Below are positions 9,483-18,498 of a DNA stretch of 64,000 nt, piece by piece. A model generated the notes under the pieces. That model did no database searches and had not been told where the DNA came from. It saw nothing but the letters and a program-made list of their open reading frames with translations. Position 1 is the first letter of the stretch, and every line of letters starts with the position of its first letter. The stretch is from SMWN01 sp965221455 (lineage in GTDB: Bacteria > Pseudomonadota > Gammaproteobacteria > Eutrophobiales > Eutrophobiaceae), in NCBI GenBank assembly GCA_965221455.1, contig OZ244890.1, forward strand, positions 2,294,001 to 2,358,000, written 5' to 3'. A program made the position numbers and the translations under genes.

Positions 9483-9716
9483 ATGGAACTGCCACTTGCT
9501 ATTTTTATGACTGCTGTCTGGATTTGGCTGATCGTTATCGCCTTCAAGTCAGATCAGATGTCATGGGGTTTTGTCATGCTTTTTTTTTCACCAGCGGCAC
9601 TTTTTTATGGTCCCTTTAATTGGGGGAGAGCTAAAATTCCTTACATATTATTCATCGTCACAGTTATCCTGCTGTTTATGGGTGTGAATAGCGGCCATCT
9701 TGAAACACGGATATGA
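9483..9716 (+). CDS. small membrane protein, copy 1 of a duplicated pair
   Basis: A 77-residue protein with two or three hydrophobic segments (about 5-20, 27-42 and 51-68) separated by the signature WLIVIAFKSDQMSWGF and by GPFNWGRAKIPY. The same signature with small changes is found in the gene at 10096, so the two are paralogues in direct orientation. An AGAAGGGTCGGG element upstream could serve as the ribosome site. Function unknown. Confidence 0.7.
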   Translation: MELPLAIFMTAVWIWLIVIAFKSDQMSWGFVMLFFSPAALFYGPFNWGRAKIPYILFIVTVILLFMGVNSGHLETRI

Positions 9717-10095
9717 AGCGTATATTGTCCGTGCATAACCACGCATGAATTAAGGCTAAAAAACAGCACTTTGCTACAATCCAGGCGAAGCGCCGTGCCT
9801 AACGGAGTTAGCGCATGACGACAACAATAGCTTATACCAACGACAACGGGCAGACCGTTGTGGCGACTACCGAGTGGAAGGGTAGCGACCACATGCAACG
9901 CATATTATGTTATGCAGTGTTCGGAGTGCGGTTGCGTTTATGACTCCAACGGCAACGACAATTTCCAAGGAAATTTCCCGCCTGCCAAAAGGGCAGAGAG
10001 TGCTCTGCGCCCGACTGCAAAAGCAGAAAATCGCCGAAAAGGGTCGCTGCGAGTGCATTGATAAAACGAGTAATAACCGTCGCGAGGAATAAATT
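9717..10095 (+). other. block between the duplicated membrane genes, with a doubtful 42-codon ORF
   Basis: No full gene is supported. An ATG at 9815, preceded by an AACGGAG element, opens 42 codons ending at 9943. Beyond it another frame reads CSECGCVYDSNGN, which resembles half of a zinc-ribbon or rubredoxin-like knuckle. These pieces are consistent with a small zinc-ribbon gene broken by a frameshift near 9905, but the match is too short to name a family. Confidence 0.25.
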
Positions 10096-10332
10096 ATGAT
10101 GCAGTTAGTGATGCTGGTCGGGACGGTTGCCTGGGTTTGGCTGATTGTTATCGCATTTAAATCAGATCGGATGCTTTGGGGCTTTCTCATACTTTTTTTT
10201 ACTTTCCCAGCGTTTGTTTATGGGCCTTTAAATTGGGATAAAGCTAAAATTCCTTTTCTCTTGTTTGTCGCCTCATTCGTCGTCTTGCTGTTCATGGTTT
10301 TGAGTGGCGGGCAGATTGAAGCAGTAGCATAA
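10096..10332 (+). CDS. small membrane protein, copy 2 of a duplicated pair
   Basis: A 78-residue paralogue of the protein at 9483: it repeats WLIVIAFKSDRMLWGF and GPLNWDKAKIPF with conservative changes and the same layout of hydrophobic segments. A CGCGAGGAA element precedes the tandem ATGs. The level of difference suggests an old duplication, with each copy kept under selection for hydrophobicity. Function unknown. Confidence 0.7.
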   Translation: MMQLVMLVGTVAWVWLIVIAFKSDRMLWGFLILFFTFPAFVYGPLNWDKAKIPFLLFVASFVVLLFMVLSGGQIEAVA

Positions 10333-10544
10333 TAATGAAGCACCATGATTAAATATCATTGTTGCCCGTAGATAAATCGACGCTTAAAAGAGAAGCTATT
10401 TGTTCATTATATCTCCGGAATTATCTTCCCGGACGTACAACATTCTCGCACTATTTTAGACTCATATTAAAATATATTAACTGGTATATATTTAATAGAG
10501 TGTTGATTGGAAAAGTTATCAAGACATTCAACCGGTATCAAGTT

Positions 10545-10880
10545 TAATACCCCTTGGTCAGGTGTTTATGCTGTCGCTTTGCACGGTGCGGCACGAGGTA
10601 CAGTTGATATTGATTTTATTGTTGCACTGAATAAACGTTTCGTATCGTCAAACTGAAAAGCGCTCAATGGTATTAAATTAAAATTTACGCTGTCGATATC
10701 GGCGGATGAGGTGTTTAATATATTGTGAAGAATATATCGAGATATCATAATCCTGTCGTCTGGTCGTTCAACAATTCCTGTAATAAATATTAAAATCGTT
10801 GCGATTGAAGATTTGATTAAATTGAAGATAAATCGGGTCGTAAGCAGGATATGAAAGATATTAAAGTGTTGGAGAAATTA
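10545..10880 (+). pseudogene. decayed nucleotidyltransferase (MNT-like)
   Basis: Three frames together give pieces of a small nucleotidyltransferase: ALHGAARGTVDIDFIV (the G-A/S-x-R plus DxD core), then after an in-frame stop KALNGIKL and SISADEVFNI, a gap, VAIEDLIKLK, and finally GRKQDMKDIKVLEKLK. These blocks occur in that order in a family of genes paired with a short partner protein such as the ORF at 10883. Stops, a deletion and frameshifts leave no usable frame, so it is a pseudogene. Confidence 0.65.
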
Positions 10881-10882
10881 AA

Positions 10883-11089
10883 ATGCAATCAATACAATTT
10901 TTTGATGACAAATATCTGGAGCAATGTAAATCGTTTTCTACGGATGCAACATCAGGATATTTGGATAACTTTAGATTGATGCAACAATCAATAGATACAA
11001 CTCATCTGATCAGCATTAGAATTTCTAAATCTTTGCTGGCAGCCTGTAAAACAAAATCAGAATTGCATCAGTTCAAATATCAAACATAA
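10883..11089 (+). CDS. small partner of the decayed nucleotidyltransferase, probably shortened
   Basis: A 68-residue protein opening with FFDDKYLEQCKSFS, then a block on the pattern YLDNFRLMQ, ISIRISKSLLAACKTKSELHQFKYQT. Short proteins of this type, next to nucleotidyltransferase genes, normally continue after YQT with a Q/I/K-rich helix. Here the next codon sequence is TAA-AAT-AAA, which could be a CAA-to-TAA nonsense change three codons past the conserved Tyr. The ATG follows the toxin-like remnant within a few bases. It is likely the surviving antitoxin-like half of a dead pair. Confidence 0.5.
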   Translation: MQSIQFFDDKYLEQCKSFSTDATSGYLDNFRLMQQSIDTTHLISIRISKSLLAACKTKSELHQFKYQT

Positions 11090-11179
11090 AATAAAAATAC
11101 TCATGATTGACCGGGTAAACAAACATTAAAAATTACCCGTTAGACAATGATTCTTTTAGAGAGCAAGCTGATGATGGTA

Positions 11180-11518
11180 TCAAGTTTTATTACCGTCTTT
11201 GCCTGATGTATAAACCGGGAATGCAGCGACGTTACTACTGCTTTCCGGCAGGTATGTGATCTTTGCCACACCTTCTTTTTTTACTTCATCAATACGTATA
11301 ATTGAGTGCATGGGGATATAACTGCGGGAAACGTCGCTAAATTCAGATTTTAAGCTTTCTTCTGATGGATCAATGACAACTGATGAGCGTTCATCAAAAA
11401 CGAGTTCTTCAATTACGGTAAAACCGAACATTTCACCTTCATGAACACTACGGGCAAAGATTTCGTAGATTTTACCTTGATTTTGGAAGATAATTTTGTA
11501 AATCGTTTTTTTCGACAT
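11180..11518 (-). CDS. DUF1820-family protein
   Basis: A 112-residue protein that fits the DUF1820 family, found widely in Gammaproteobacteria: the opening KTIYKIIFQNQGKIYEIFAR, the central FGFTVIEELVFDE and SYIPMHSIIRIDEV blocks are characteristic. It is soluble with no signal peptide. No function has been established for the family that I know of. It stands alone between decayed genes. Confidence 0.8.
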   Translation of the reverse strand: MSKKTIYKIIFQNQGKIYEIFARSVHEGEMFGFTVIEELVFDERSSVVIDPSEESLKSEFSDVSRSYIPMHSIIRIDEVKKEGVAKITYLPESSSNVAAFPVYTSGKDGNKT

Positions 11519-11592
11519 TTATTTGCAATCCTGTGTGGTTTATGGTCTATGCTCGCTGGATGCTTGATTTTCGAGTATGGATTCTATCATAG

Positions 11593-11823
11593 TTATTCCA
11601 TGCAAACGTAACTATAGCCTGATAAATAACTTCCCGCCTGGACCATGAAGCAAGCGGGAATCCGATATTTACCCAGAGTGGCTGCATGGGCTATCCAGAT
11701 GATGCCGAAAACTACCAAGTAGGGCAGCATCAGGGAGATGAGTGTTCCAAAACCGGCATCATTCTTGTATCGCTGTAGTTCCACCAGAGCAATAATCATG
11801 TAGGGATTCATTGGTCCAATCAC
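11593..11823 (-). pseudogene. C-terminal remnant of an AbgT-family transporter, fused in frame to a hydrolase remnant
   Basis: Read on the minus strand, the frame ending at 11593 gives PMNPY, LQRYKNDAGFGTLISLMLPY and a hydrophobic helix. The asparagine-proline turn, QRY..DAG.GTLI and MLPY are features I associate with the last segments of AbgT-type (p-aminobenzoyl-glutamate) transporters. The rest of the transporter is absent. The piece continues without a stop from the hydrolase fragment described next, so a deletion has joined two unrelated genes. Confidence 0.6.
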
Positions 11824-12275
11824 AATTGATCGGCCGAATATGATAATGTCTTTGTCTGTGATGCCACATGTTTTTATCAGATACTTCCATGCAGCTTTTG
11901 CATCCTGATATGTCCCTTGCTCACTCGGTTTCCCTTCACTTTGTCCATAGCCACGGTAATCAATAATAAATACTGACAAGCCGATATCGCGGAAAATTTT
12001 CAGACTTTCCAGGTGATGAGAAATATTGCAGCCGTTTCTGTGAAAAAATAGCAGTGTTTTATTTGCTTTTTCTACGGGGATGAACCAGCCATGTATATTG
12101 ACATTGTCTTTAGTCAGGAGATGTATATCCTCATTAGGACAATCCGACTATATCCGGCGTGTAGTCAATTCCAGATTAAGGAAAGTAAACAAATCTCGGT
12201 TGGAATAAATACAAGACAAGAAAAAACAGTATCCAAACAGAAGCAACAATAGAGGTGATTGACAGTAGCATGCGG
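11824..12275 (-). pseudogene. decayed alpha/beta hydrolase
   Basis: Pieces in more than one minus-strand frame reconstruct a membrane-anchored alpha/beta hydrolase: a hydrophobic N-terminus ending in LFQPRFVYFP, then a stop and a shift, NIHGWFIPVEKANKTLLFFH, and IIDYRGYGQSEGKPSE up to IIFGRS, where the nucleophile-elbow serine would be followed by x-G. The text then changes abruptly to transporter sequence. With a stop, a frameshift and loss of the catalytic His/Asp half, no active enzyme can be made. Confidence 0.7.
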
Positions 12276-12328
12276 TTGATCAGTTTTTTAACTGTATTAT
12301 GTCAGATTACAAGCTACAGAATTTTAAC

Positions 12329-13321
12329 TCATATCGTCAGTGCAATCTTGCCGGTGGTTGTGCCTGATTCTATATCGGTATGCGCAGTTGCCGTTGCCGC
12401 CAGTGGTATTTCTTTGCTGACATGAACTTGTAACGCTCCCTTGTCAAAATATTCGCCGCACTTTTCCAGAATATACGTTTGATGTTTCTGCGCGGTTTGC
12501 AAATCAAGGAGTAAAGGGGATAGCATGATTTCCAGATGAATAGCGATATTGCGTTGACGTGCAATTGTCCAGTCTGTGTTCTTGTCCGGTAATAACAGCG
12601 TGACGAAATGCCCGTAATGGGCAACAGCAGAAAAAGATTTTTCAATCCAGTCACCACCGACATTATCCATAATGACATCAGCGCCTTTACCATCAGTCCA
12701 ATCCATAATTTCGTCTGCAAAATCTTGTTCTTTATGGTAAATGACCCGATCAGCCCCTAGAGAGCGAACAAATTCGGCCTTTTTTTCAGAACTGACGGTT
12801 GTGCAAACATGCGCACCTGAAACTTTAGCAAGTTGTATGGCGAAATGACCCACACCGCCTGCACCGGCATTGATAAATACGTTCTGGCCGGATTTTATTT
12901 GTGCACGGTCATGCAATGATTCCCATGCAGTAATCATTGCTAAAGGCACCGCCGCTGCTTCGGTAAAACTCAGGCTTGAGGGTTTGCGTGCGACAAAACG
13001 CTCTTCAATGGTTTTGAATTCTGCATAGTTACCCTGTATCGAATTGATACCACCATGAAAGAAATAAACTTCATCCCCGGTCCGAAACTTACTGACTTGT
13101 GAACCGACTTTTTCAACGATACCGGCGCCATCACAGCCCAATACAGCGGGTAAGTCAGTCATCGGATAAACACCCTGTCGTAATTTTGTATCAACGGGAT
13201 TCACGCCCGCAGCCTGGAGACGAATTAATAATTCGGATGTTGATGCGATTTCGGGTGCTGCCATTTCCTGATATTCAAGCACATCAGGTGTACCGACTTT
13301 TGTCATTAACACAGCTTTCAC
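12329..13321 (-). CDS. zinc-less MDR-type quinone oxidoreductase/alcohol dehydrogenase-like protein
   Basis: A 330-residue medium-chain dehydrogenase/reductase. Seen: an N-terminal GroES-like part with AAGVNPVDTKLRQG (the quinone reductase pattern rather than the zinc-binding GHE), then LGCDGAGIVEKVG, and a Rossmann part with the NADPH loop NAGAGGVGHFAIQLAK near residue 150. It should reduce quinones or enones with NADPH. It follows trxB in the same direction with an 18-nt gap, suggesting co-transcription in redox protection. Substrate not predictable. Confidence 0.88.
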   Translation of the reverse strand: MKAVLMTKVGTPDVLEYQEMAAPEIASTSELLIRLQAAGVNPVDTKLRQGVYPMTDLPAVLGCDGAGIVEKVGSQVSKFRTGDEVYFFHGGINSIQGNYAEFKTIEERFVARKPSSLSFTEAAAVPLAMITAWESLHDRAQIKSGQNVFINAGAGGVGHFAIQLAKVSGAHVCTTVSSEKKAEFVRSLGADRVIYHKEQDFADEIMDWTDGKGADVIMDNVGGDWIEKSFSAVAHYGHFVTLLLPDKNTDWTIARQRNIAIHLEIMLSPLLLDLQTAQKHQTYILEKCGEYFDKGALQVHVSKEIPLAATATAHTDIESGTTTGKIALTI

Positions 13322-13339
13322 AGGTATGTATTCCGGATT

Positions 13340-14296
13340 TTAATTTGCTAGATTATCCAGGTATGCGTCGGCGTCTAATGCCGCCATACAACCACTACCC
13401 GCTGATGTGATCGCCTGACGATAAACGTGATCAGCCACATCACCGGCCGCAAACACACCTGGAATACTGGTCATCGTGGCTTGACCATGTAGACCGCTTT
13501 TAATTGTAATATAGCCATTATTCATTTTTAGTTGATCTTCGAATATAGATGTGTTCGGTTGATGTCCAATAGCAATAAAAACACCTTTTAAATCGACTTC
13601 TTTCGTGTCGTCTGATTGAGAATGTTTAATTCGCATGCCTGTAACTCCCGAATCATCGCCTAAAACTTCATCAAGTTCATGATTCCATTCGATCACAACA
13701 TTGCCGTTTTTGGCCTTATCTTTCAGGCGCTCGGCCAGAACTTTTTCTGCACGGAACTGATCGCGACGATGAACGATGGTGACTTTTGAAGCGAGATTGG
13801 AAAGATACAAAGCTTCTTCAACGGCCGTATTGCCGCCACCGATAACAGAAACTTCTTGCCCACGATAGAAAAATCCGTCGCAGGTCGCGCAAGCAGATAC
13901 ACCTTTGCCCTTGAAGGCTGCTTCTGAAGGTAACCCGAGATACTTGGCCGAGGCACCAGTCGCAATGACCAATGCATCACAAGTGTAGGTTCCTGAATCA
14001 CCCATTAACTTAAAAGGTTTTTCACTCAATTCAGCAGTAAGGATCTCATCAAAAATAATTTCTGTACCAAAACGTTCAACATGTTTCAGCATGCGTGACA
14101 TTAAACTCGGTCCTTGCAATCCCTCAACATCTCCCGGCCAATTATCAACATCTGTAGTCGTCATCAATTGACCACCCTGTTCAATCCCTGTAACTAGCAC
14201 TGGAGAAAGATTAGCGCGAGCTGCATAAAGAGCAGCTGTGTAGCCTGCGGGACCCGAGCCCAAAACCAACAGGCGGCAATGCTTATTTTTATGCAT
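13340..14296 (-). CDS. trxB: thioredoxin reductase
   Basis: NADPH-dependent flavoprotein that reduces thioredoxin. The 318 residues contain the FAD loop GSGPAGYTAALYAARA near the N-terminus, the redox pair in SACATCDGFFYRG, the NADPH loop GGGNTAVEEALYLS, and the C-terminal GVFAAGDVAD. Length and order match E. coli-type TrxB. It diverges from ftsK over a 200-bp gap, the same neighbour as in Pseudomonas. Confidence 0.97.
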   Translation of the reverse strand: MHKNKHCRLLVLGSGPAGYTAALYAARANLSPVLVTGIEQGGQLMTTTDVDNWPGDVEGLQGPSLMSRMLKHVERFGTEIIFDEILTAELSEKPFKLMGDSGTYTCDALVIATGASAKYLGLPSEAAFKGKGVSACATCDGFFYRGQEVSVIGGGNTAVEEALYLSNLASKVTIVHRRDQFRAEKVLAERLKDKAKNGNVVIEWNHELDEVLGDDSGVTGMRIKHSQSDDTKEVDLKGVFIAIGHQPNTSIFEDQLKMNNGYITIKSGLHGQATMTSIPGVFAAGDVADHVYRQAITSAGSGCMAALDADAYLDNLAN

Positions 14297-14496
14297 TAAA
14301 TCGGCTCCAGCGTGATAAATGACAGGACGGACAAGGAGACACTATGTTACGTTAATCTATAAGTATTGGCAAAATGCCGGGTTTAGAGATTTCAGCATGA
14401 AAAATGAATTATTAATGTAGAAATAATTCTTATTAAACATGATAATAGGAAATCTTTTAATTAATTAACTTTAAGATCATTGTATGGTAGTTGATA

Positions 14497-16827
14497 ATGG
14501 TACAGGCCAAACGCAAAGAAATTTCAGACACGTCTTTTAGTAGTCAAATAGTAAGGAATACCAGAGAAGTCAGCGTCATTTGTCTTGCGGCTATTTCTTT
14601 ATACCTGTTGATTGCTCTATCGAGTTTTTCTCCGGCAGATCCGGGTTGGTCACATTCCACCTCAGTCGATGTGATTCAAAATAATGCCGGCGTTATTGGC
14701 GCATGGATTGCCGATGTTTTGCTGTATTTATTCGGTTATCTCGGCTACACCTTTCCTTTCATCCTGGCCTATAGCGGTTGGAGGATTTTTAAATCCATTC
14801 AGAATAAAGAATCCGTAAATTACGGACATTATGCTATTCGTGCCATTGGCTTTATTTTCGTGCTTATGGGGACTTGCGGTTTGGCATGTTTGCATTTTCA
14901 TGTCGGCGATGGACTGCCGCTGGCGCTGGAAATCAAAGGTGCCGTTGGGATCCTTGGTGCCGGTGGGATCCTCGGAGATGCACTGGGATCTTCTATGAGC
15001 ACCATCCTTGGGCGTACGGGTAGCACATTGATACTAATGACGATGACCCTGATCGGTGTGACACTATTTACAGATCTTTCCTGGTTATGGGTGATGGATA
15101 CAACGGGTCATTGGACGTTTAAGATAGTGGATTTTATATCCGGTTTACGCGAGTTGAAACAGGATCACGAACTGGGAAAACAGGCAAAACGTGAAAGAGA
15201 AGCTGTTTTAGAAGTCGAAAAAGAAAAAATATCAGCCCGAGAACCGGTCAAGATCGAACATACTATTTCTGCCTTTGAAGTCAGTAGTAGAGAGCAAAAA
15301 GAAAAGCAGGTTAATTTATTCGAATTACCATCTGACGTTGCATTACCGCCGTTGGATTTACTTGACGCGGCACCGCCGCCTGCGGGGCAGTATTCTCGTG
15401 AATCACTTGAAGCCATCTCACGTCAGGTTGAACTCAAACTGAAAGATTTTAGTATTGAGGCTCAGGTTGTTGAGGTTTTACCCGGACCAGTGATCACACG
15501 TTTTGAAATACAGCCTGCACCAGGCGTTAAGGGTGCTCAGATAATTAACCTTGCCAAAGATATGGCACGCTCGCTGTCTGTCGTTAGTGTGCGCGTGGTG
15601 GATGTCATCCCGGGAAAATCTGTCATTGGTTTGGAAATACCTAATGAAAATCGTGAGTTAGTCGCTTTGAGTGATATCTTCAAATCCAGAGAATATGATG
15701 TGATGAAGTCCAGTATGACGATTGGGTTAGGTAAGGATATCAGTGGTCAACCAGTGGTTGCAGATCTTGGTAAGATGCCGCATCTTCTGGTTGCCGGCAC
15801 AACGGGTTCTGGGAAATCGGTTGCTTTAAATGCGATGATTCTAAGCTTGCTTTATAAGTCCACGCCAAAAGATATTCGTATGATCATGATCGATCCGAAA
15901 ATGCTGGAGTTATCAGTTTATGAAGGGATCCCTCATTTGCTGACGCCAGTGGTGATCGACATGAAAGAAGCATCAAACGCATTGCGCTGGTGTGTTGCAG
16001 AAATGGAACGCCGTTATAAATTAATGGCTTCAATGGGCGTGCGAAATATAGCCGGTTACAACCGTAAAGTCGAAGAGGCAAGTGAGCGTGGTGAGCCGAT
16101 TCCGGATCCGACTTATAAACCCGTTAGTGAAGAAGATCCGGTACGTTATTTGGCTCATCTACCTTTTATTGTCGTGATTGTTGACGAACTTGCAGACATG
16201 ATGATGACTACCGGTAAAAAAGTTGAGGAGCTAATCGCAAGGCTGGCTCAAAAAGCCAGAGCATCAGGCATACATCTCATTCTGGCCACACAAAGACCTT
16301 CGGTCGACGTGATTACAGGTTTGATCAAAGCCAATGTCCCTAGTCGAATCGCCTTTCAGGTGTCGTCAAAGATCGATTCAAGAACCATTCTGGATCAGAT
16401 GGGTGCTGAAACATTGTTGGGTCACGGTGATATGTTGTATTTACCTGCCGGTATTAGTGTCCCGGAAAGAATCCATGGTGCTTTTGTTGATGATCATGAA
16501 GTACACGCCGTTGTTGAGAATATTAAGTCACGTGGCGAACCCGATTATAATGAAGATATCATCAAACCTCCTTCAGAGGGTGGTGCGGAGGCGATTGCCG
16601 GAATAGATACTGCGTCTAAAGAATTGGATCCGCTTTATGATGAAGCCGTACAGATAGTCACGGAAACACGCAAAGCCTCTATCTCGTATGTCCAGCGTCG
16701 ATTAAAAATTGGCTATAACCGCGCAGCAAGAATCATAGAAGAAATGGAACGCAGTGGTTTGGTGAGCCAGCCGGATTCTGGAGGAAGTCGTGAAGTATTG
16801 GCCGCACCACCACCGCCGATTGAGTAG
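14497..16827 (+). CDS. ftsK: DNA translocase FtsK
   Basis: Septal DNA pump that clears and aligns chromosomes at division. I take the ATG at 14497 in preference to a TTG two codons earlier. In order: four N-terminal membrane segments (to about residue 200), a short charged linker (this is a 776-residue form without the very long E. coli linker), the motor with Walker A AGTTGSGKSVAL and Walker B IVVIVDELADMM, and a C-terminal winged-helix gamma domain with ASISYVQRRLKIGYNRAARI, which reads KOPS sites. lolA follows by 50 bp. Confidence 0.96.
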   Translation: MVQAKRKEISDTSFSSQIVRNTREVSVICLAAISLYLLIALSSFSPADPGWSHSTSVDVIQNNAGVIGAWIADVLLYLFGYLGYTFPFILAYSGWRIFKSIQNKESVNYGHYAIRAIGFIFVLMGTCGLACLHFHVGDGLPLALEIKGAVGILGAGGILGDALGSSMSTILGRTGSTLILMTMTLIGVTLFTDLSWLWVMDTTGHWTFKIVDFISGLRELKQDHELGKQAKREREAVLEVEKEKISAREPVKIEHTISAFEVSSREQKEKQVNLFELPSDVALPPLDLLDAAPPPAGQYSRESLEAISRQVELKLKDFSIEAQVVEVLPGPVITRFEIQPAPGVKGAQIINLAKDMARSLSVVSVRVVDVIPGKSVIGLEIPNENRELVALSDIFKSREYDVMKSSMTIGLGKDISGQPVVADLGKMPHLLVAGTTGSGKSVALNAMILSLLYKSTPKDIRMIMIDPKMLELSVYEGIPHLLTPVVIDMKEASNALRWCVAEMERRYKLMASMGVRNIAGYNRKVEEASERGEPIPDPTYKPVSEEDPVRYLAHLPFIVVIVDELADMMMTTGKKVEELIARLAQKARASGIHLILATQRPSVDVITGLIKANVPSRIAFQVSSKIDSRTILDQMGAETLLGHGDMLYLPAGISVPERIHGAFVDDHEVHAVVENIKSRGEPDYNEDIIKPPSEGGAEAIAGIDTASKELDPLYDEAVQIVTETRKASISYVQRRLKIGYNRAARIIEEMERSGLVSQPDSGGSREVLAAPPPPIE

Positions 16828-16877
16828 CCTTCAGTATCCGGGTATAACTCCAGGACAATAGGCGGACAGATACCGCA

Positions 16878-17498
16878 ATGAAAATATTAAAACTATTAAT
16901 GTTGCTAACATTTAGCATGGCTGGTAATGCTGAAGAGAAAAATGAAAATCACTTTGTTCGTTTTATGGATAATATGCAGATGTTTGAGGCTGACTTCAAA
17001 CAAACTCTAGTTGATGAGCAAGGTGTGGAATTGGAAAGTTCTATTGGTAAGGTTTTTCTAAAGAGGCCGGACAAATTTAGATGGGATTACAAACATCCAT
17101 ATTTACAAACAATTGTTACTAACGGCATAACAATGTGGTTGTACGATACAGATTTGGAACAAGTCACCATTAGAAACGCATCAATGATATTAGAGAATAC
17201 ACCCGCGGCTATTTTAAGTAATTACAAAAATATTGATGAACATTTTGTTATTATCGATATGGGGAAAATCGAGGAATTTGATTGGATAGAGCTTACTCCA
17301 AGAGACATGGAAAGTCAGTATGACAGTATCCGCCTTGGTTTCGATAAGGATAAACTGGGAATGATGGTAATGTTTGATAATCTTGGTCAAGTAACACGAA
17401 TTGATTTTACACGACAAATGATTAACCAAAATCTTGGAAATGACGTCTTTAACTTTGAACCTCCTCAAGGAGTGGATATTATTGATGATCGAGGTTGA
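16878..17498 (+). CDS. lolA: outer-membrane lipoprotein carrier protein LolA
   Basis: Periplasmic chaperone that ferries lipoproteins from LolCDE to LolB. The 206-residue protein starts with a signal peptide (KILKLLMLLTFSMAGNAEE) without a lipobox cysteine. Family features: F(E/A)ADFKQTL, the KVFLKRPDKFRWDYKHPY block and VNQILGND-like C-terminus (here INQNLGNDVFNFEPPQGVD). Its place after ftsK is standard; the usual rarA neighbour has been separated by about 8 kb. Confidence 0.93.
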   Translation: MKILKLLMLLTFSMAGNAEEKNENHFVRFMDNMQMFEADFKQTLVDEQGVELESSIGKVFLKRPDKFRWDYKHPYLQTIVTNGITMWLYDTDLEQVTIRNASMILENTPAAILSNYKNIDEHFVIIDMGKIEEFDWIELTPRDMESQYDSIRLGFDKDKLGMMVMFDNLGQVTRIDFTRQMINQNLGNDVFNFEPPQGVDIIDDRG

Positions 17499-17629
17499 GT
17501 TGGAATAAAAATCTTTCTTTGTTAGCACATCATTATGGATGCAGACACATAGTACGTTGGAAAGGAAGAGAATTGTGTCGTTCGGCACATGAAAGATATA
17601 CGTAAGCAGATTAAAGGACGCAGATACCG

Positions 17630-18469
17630 ATGAAACTAAGCGGTCGCGAATTTAAGGCGTGGGATAGGAAAGCAATCACTTTGCTCGGTATGTCTGGGGT
17701 AGGGAAGACGCGTCTTGCCTGTATGTTGCGTACACATCACTGGTTTCATTATTCAAGTGATTATCGCATTGGTACACGCTATTTAGATGAGTCGATTCTG
17801 GATAATATTAAGCAAAAATTAATGCATATTTCTTTCTTAAAAGATCTTATGCGTTCTGATTCCCTGCGTGTGAGTAATAATATTACCGTCGACAACCTGA
17901 AACCGGTTTCCATGTTTTTGGGCAAATTGGGGGATCCTGAACAAGATGGTCTAAGTTTTCCCGAATTTAAACGTCGGCAGGAGTTACATCGTCAAGCTGA
18001 AATTTCAGCCATGAAAGATGTACCGGAATTCATTGATAAAGCCCACCATGTTTATGGTTATGAACATATTGTTAATGATGCAGGTGGCAGTTTATGCGAA
18101 CTGGATGATGCCGAAGTCTTTGATATCTTGTCGGCGCATACCCTGGTTATTTATATCAAGGCTTCAAAAGTGGATGAGGAGGAATTAGTCAAACGTGCGG
18201 AACATTCACCAAAACCGCTTTATTACAGGGAGTCTTTTCTTGATGAACAGTTAACGACTTATATGAGTGAAAAAAAACTTGAATACGTCGCGTTAATTAA
18301 TCCGGATGATTTTGTAAAATGGATTTTCCCCAAATTATTTTATTCACGACTTCCCAGATACAAAGCGATTGCGGAACAATACGGCTATACTATTACTACA
18401 GAAGAAATAGCTACAGTTTACAACGAAGAAGATTTTATAGAGCTTGTCAGTATGGTACTTGATCGGTAA
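17630..18469 (+). CDS. P-loop ATPase of unknown role
   Basis: A 279-residue soluble protein with a Walker A GMSGVGKTR at about residues 20-28, then a long alpha-helical middle and a Walker-B-like hydrophobic strand ending in LVIYIKAS. No known catalytic partner motif is apparent. It starts 29 bp upstream of metA on the same strand. I recognise only the nucleotide-binding fold; it resembles small kinases or ATPases of the shikimate/adenylate-kinase type in general layout, but the acceptor region is not diagnostic. Confidence 0.72.
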   Translation: MKLSGREFKAWDRKAITLLGMSGVGKTRLACMLRTHHWFHYSSDYRIGTRYLDESILDNIKQKLMHISFLKDLMRSDSLRVSNNITVDNLKPVSMFLGKLGDPEQDGLSFPEFKRRQELHRQAEISAMKDVPEFIDKAHHVYGYEHIVNDAGGSLCELDDAEVFDILSAHTLVIYIKASKVDEEELVKRAEHSPKPLYYRESFLDEQLTTYMSEKKLEYVALINPDDFVKWIFPKLFYSRLPRYKAIAEQYGYTITTEEIATVYNEEDFIELVSMVLDR

Positions 18470-18498
18470 ATATATATTTATATGTTTAGAGATAATAC

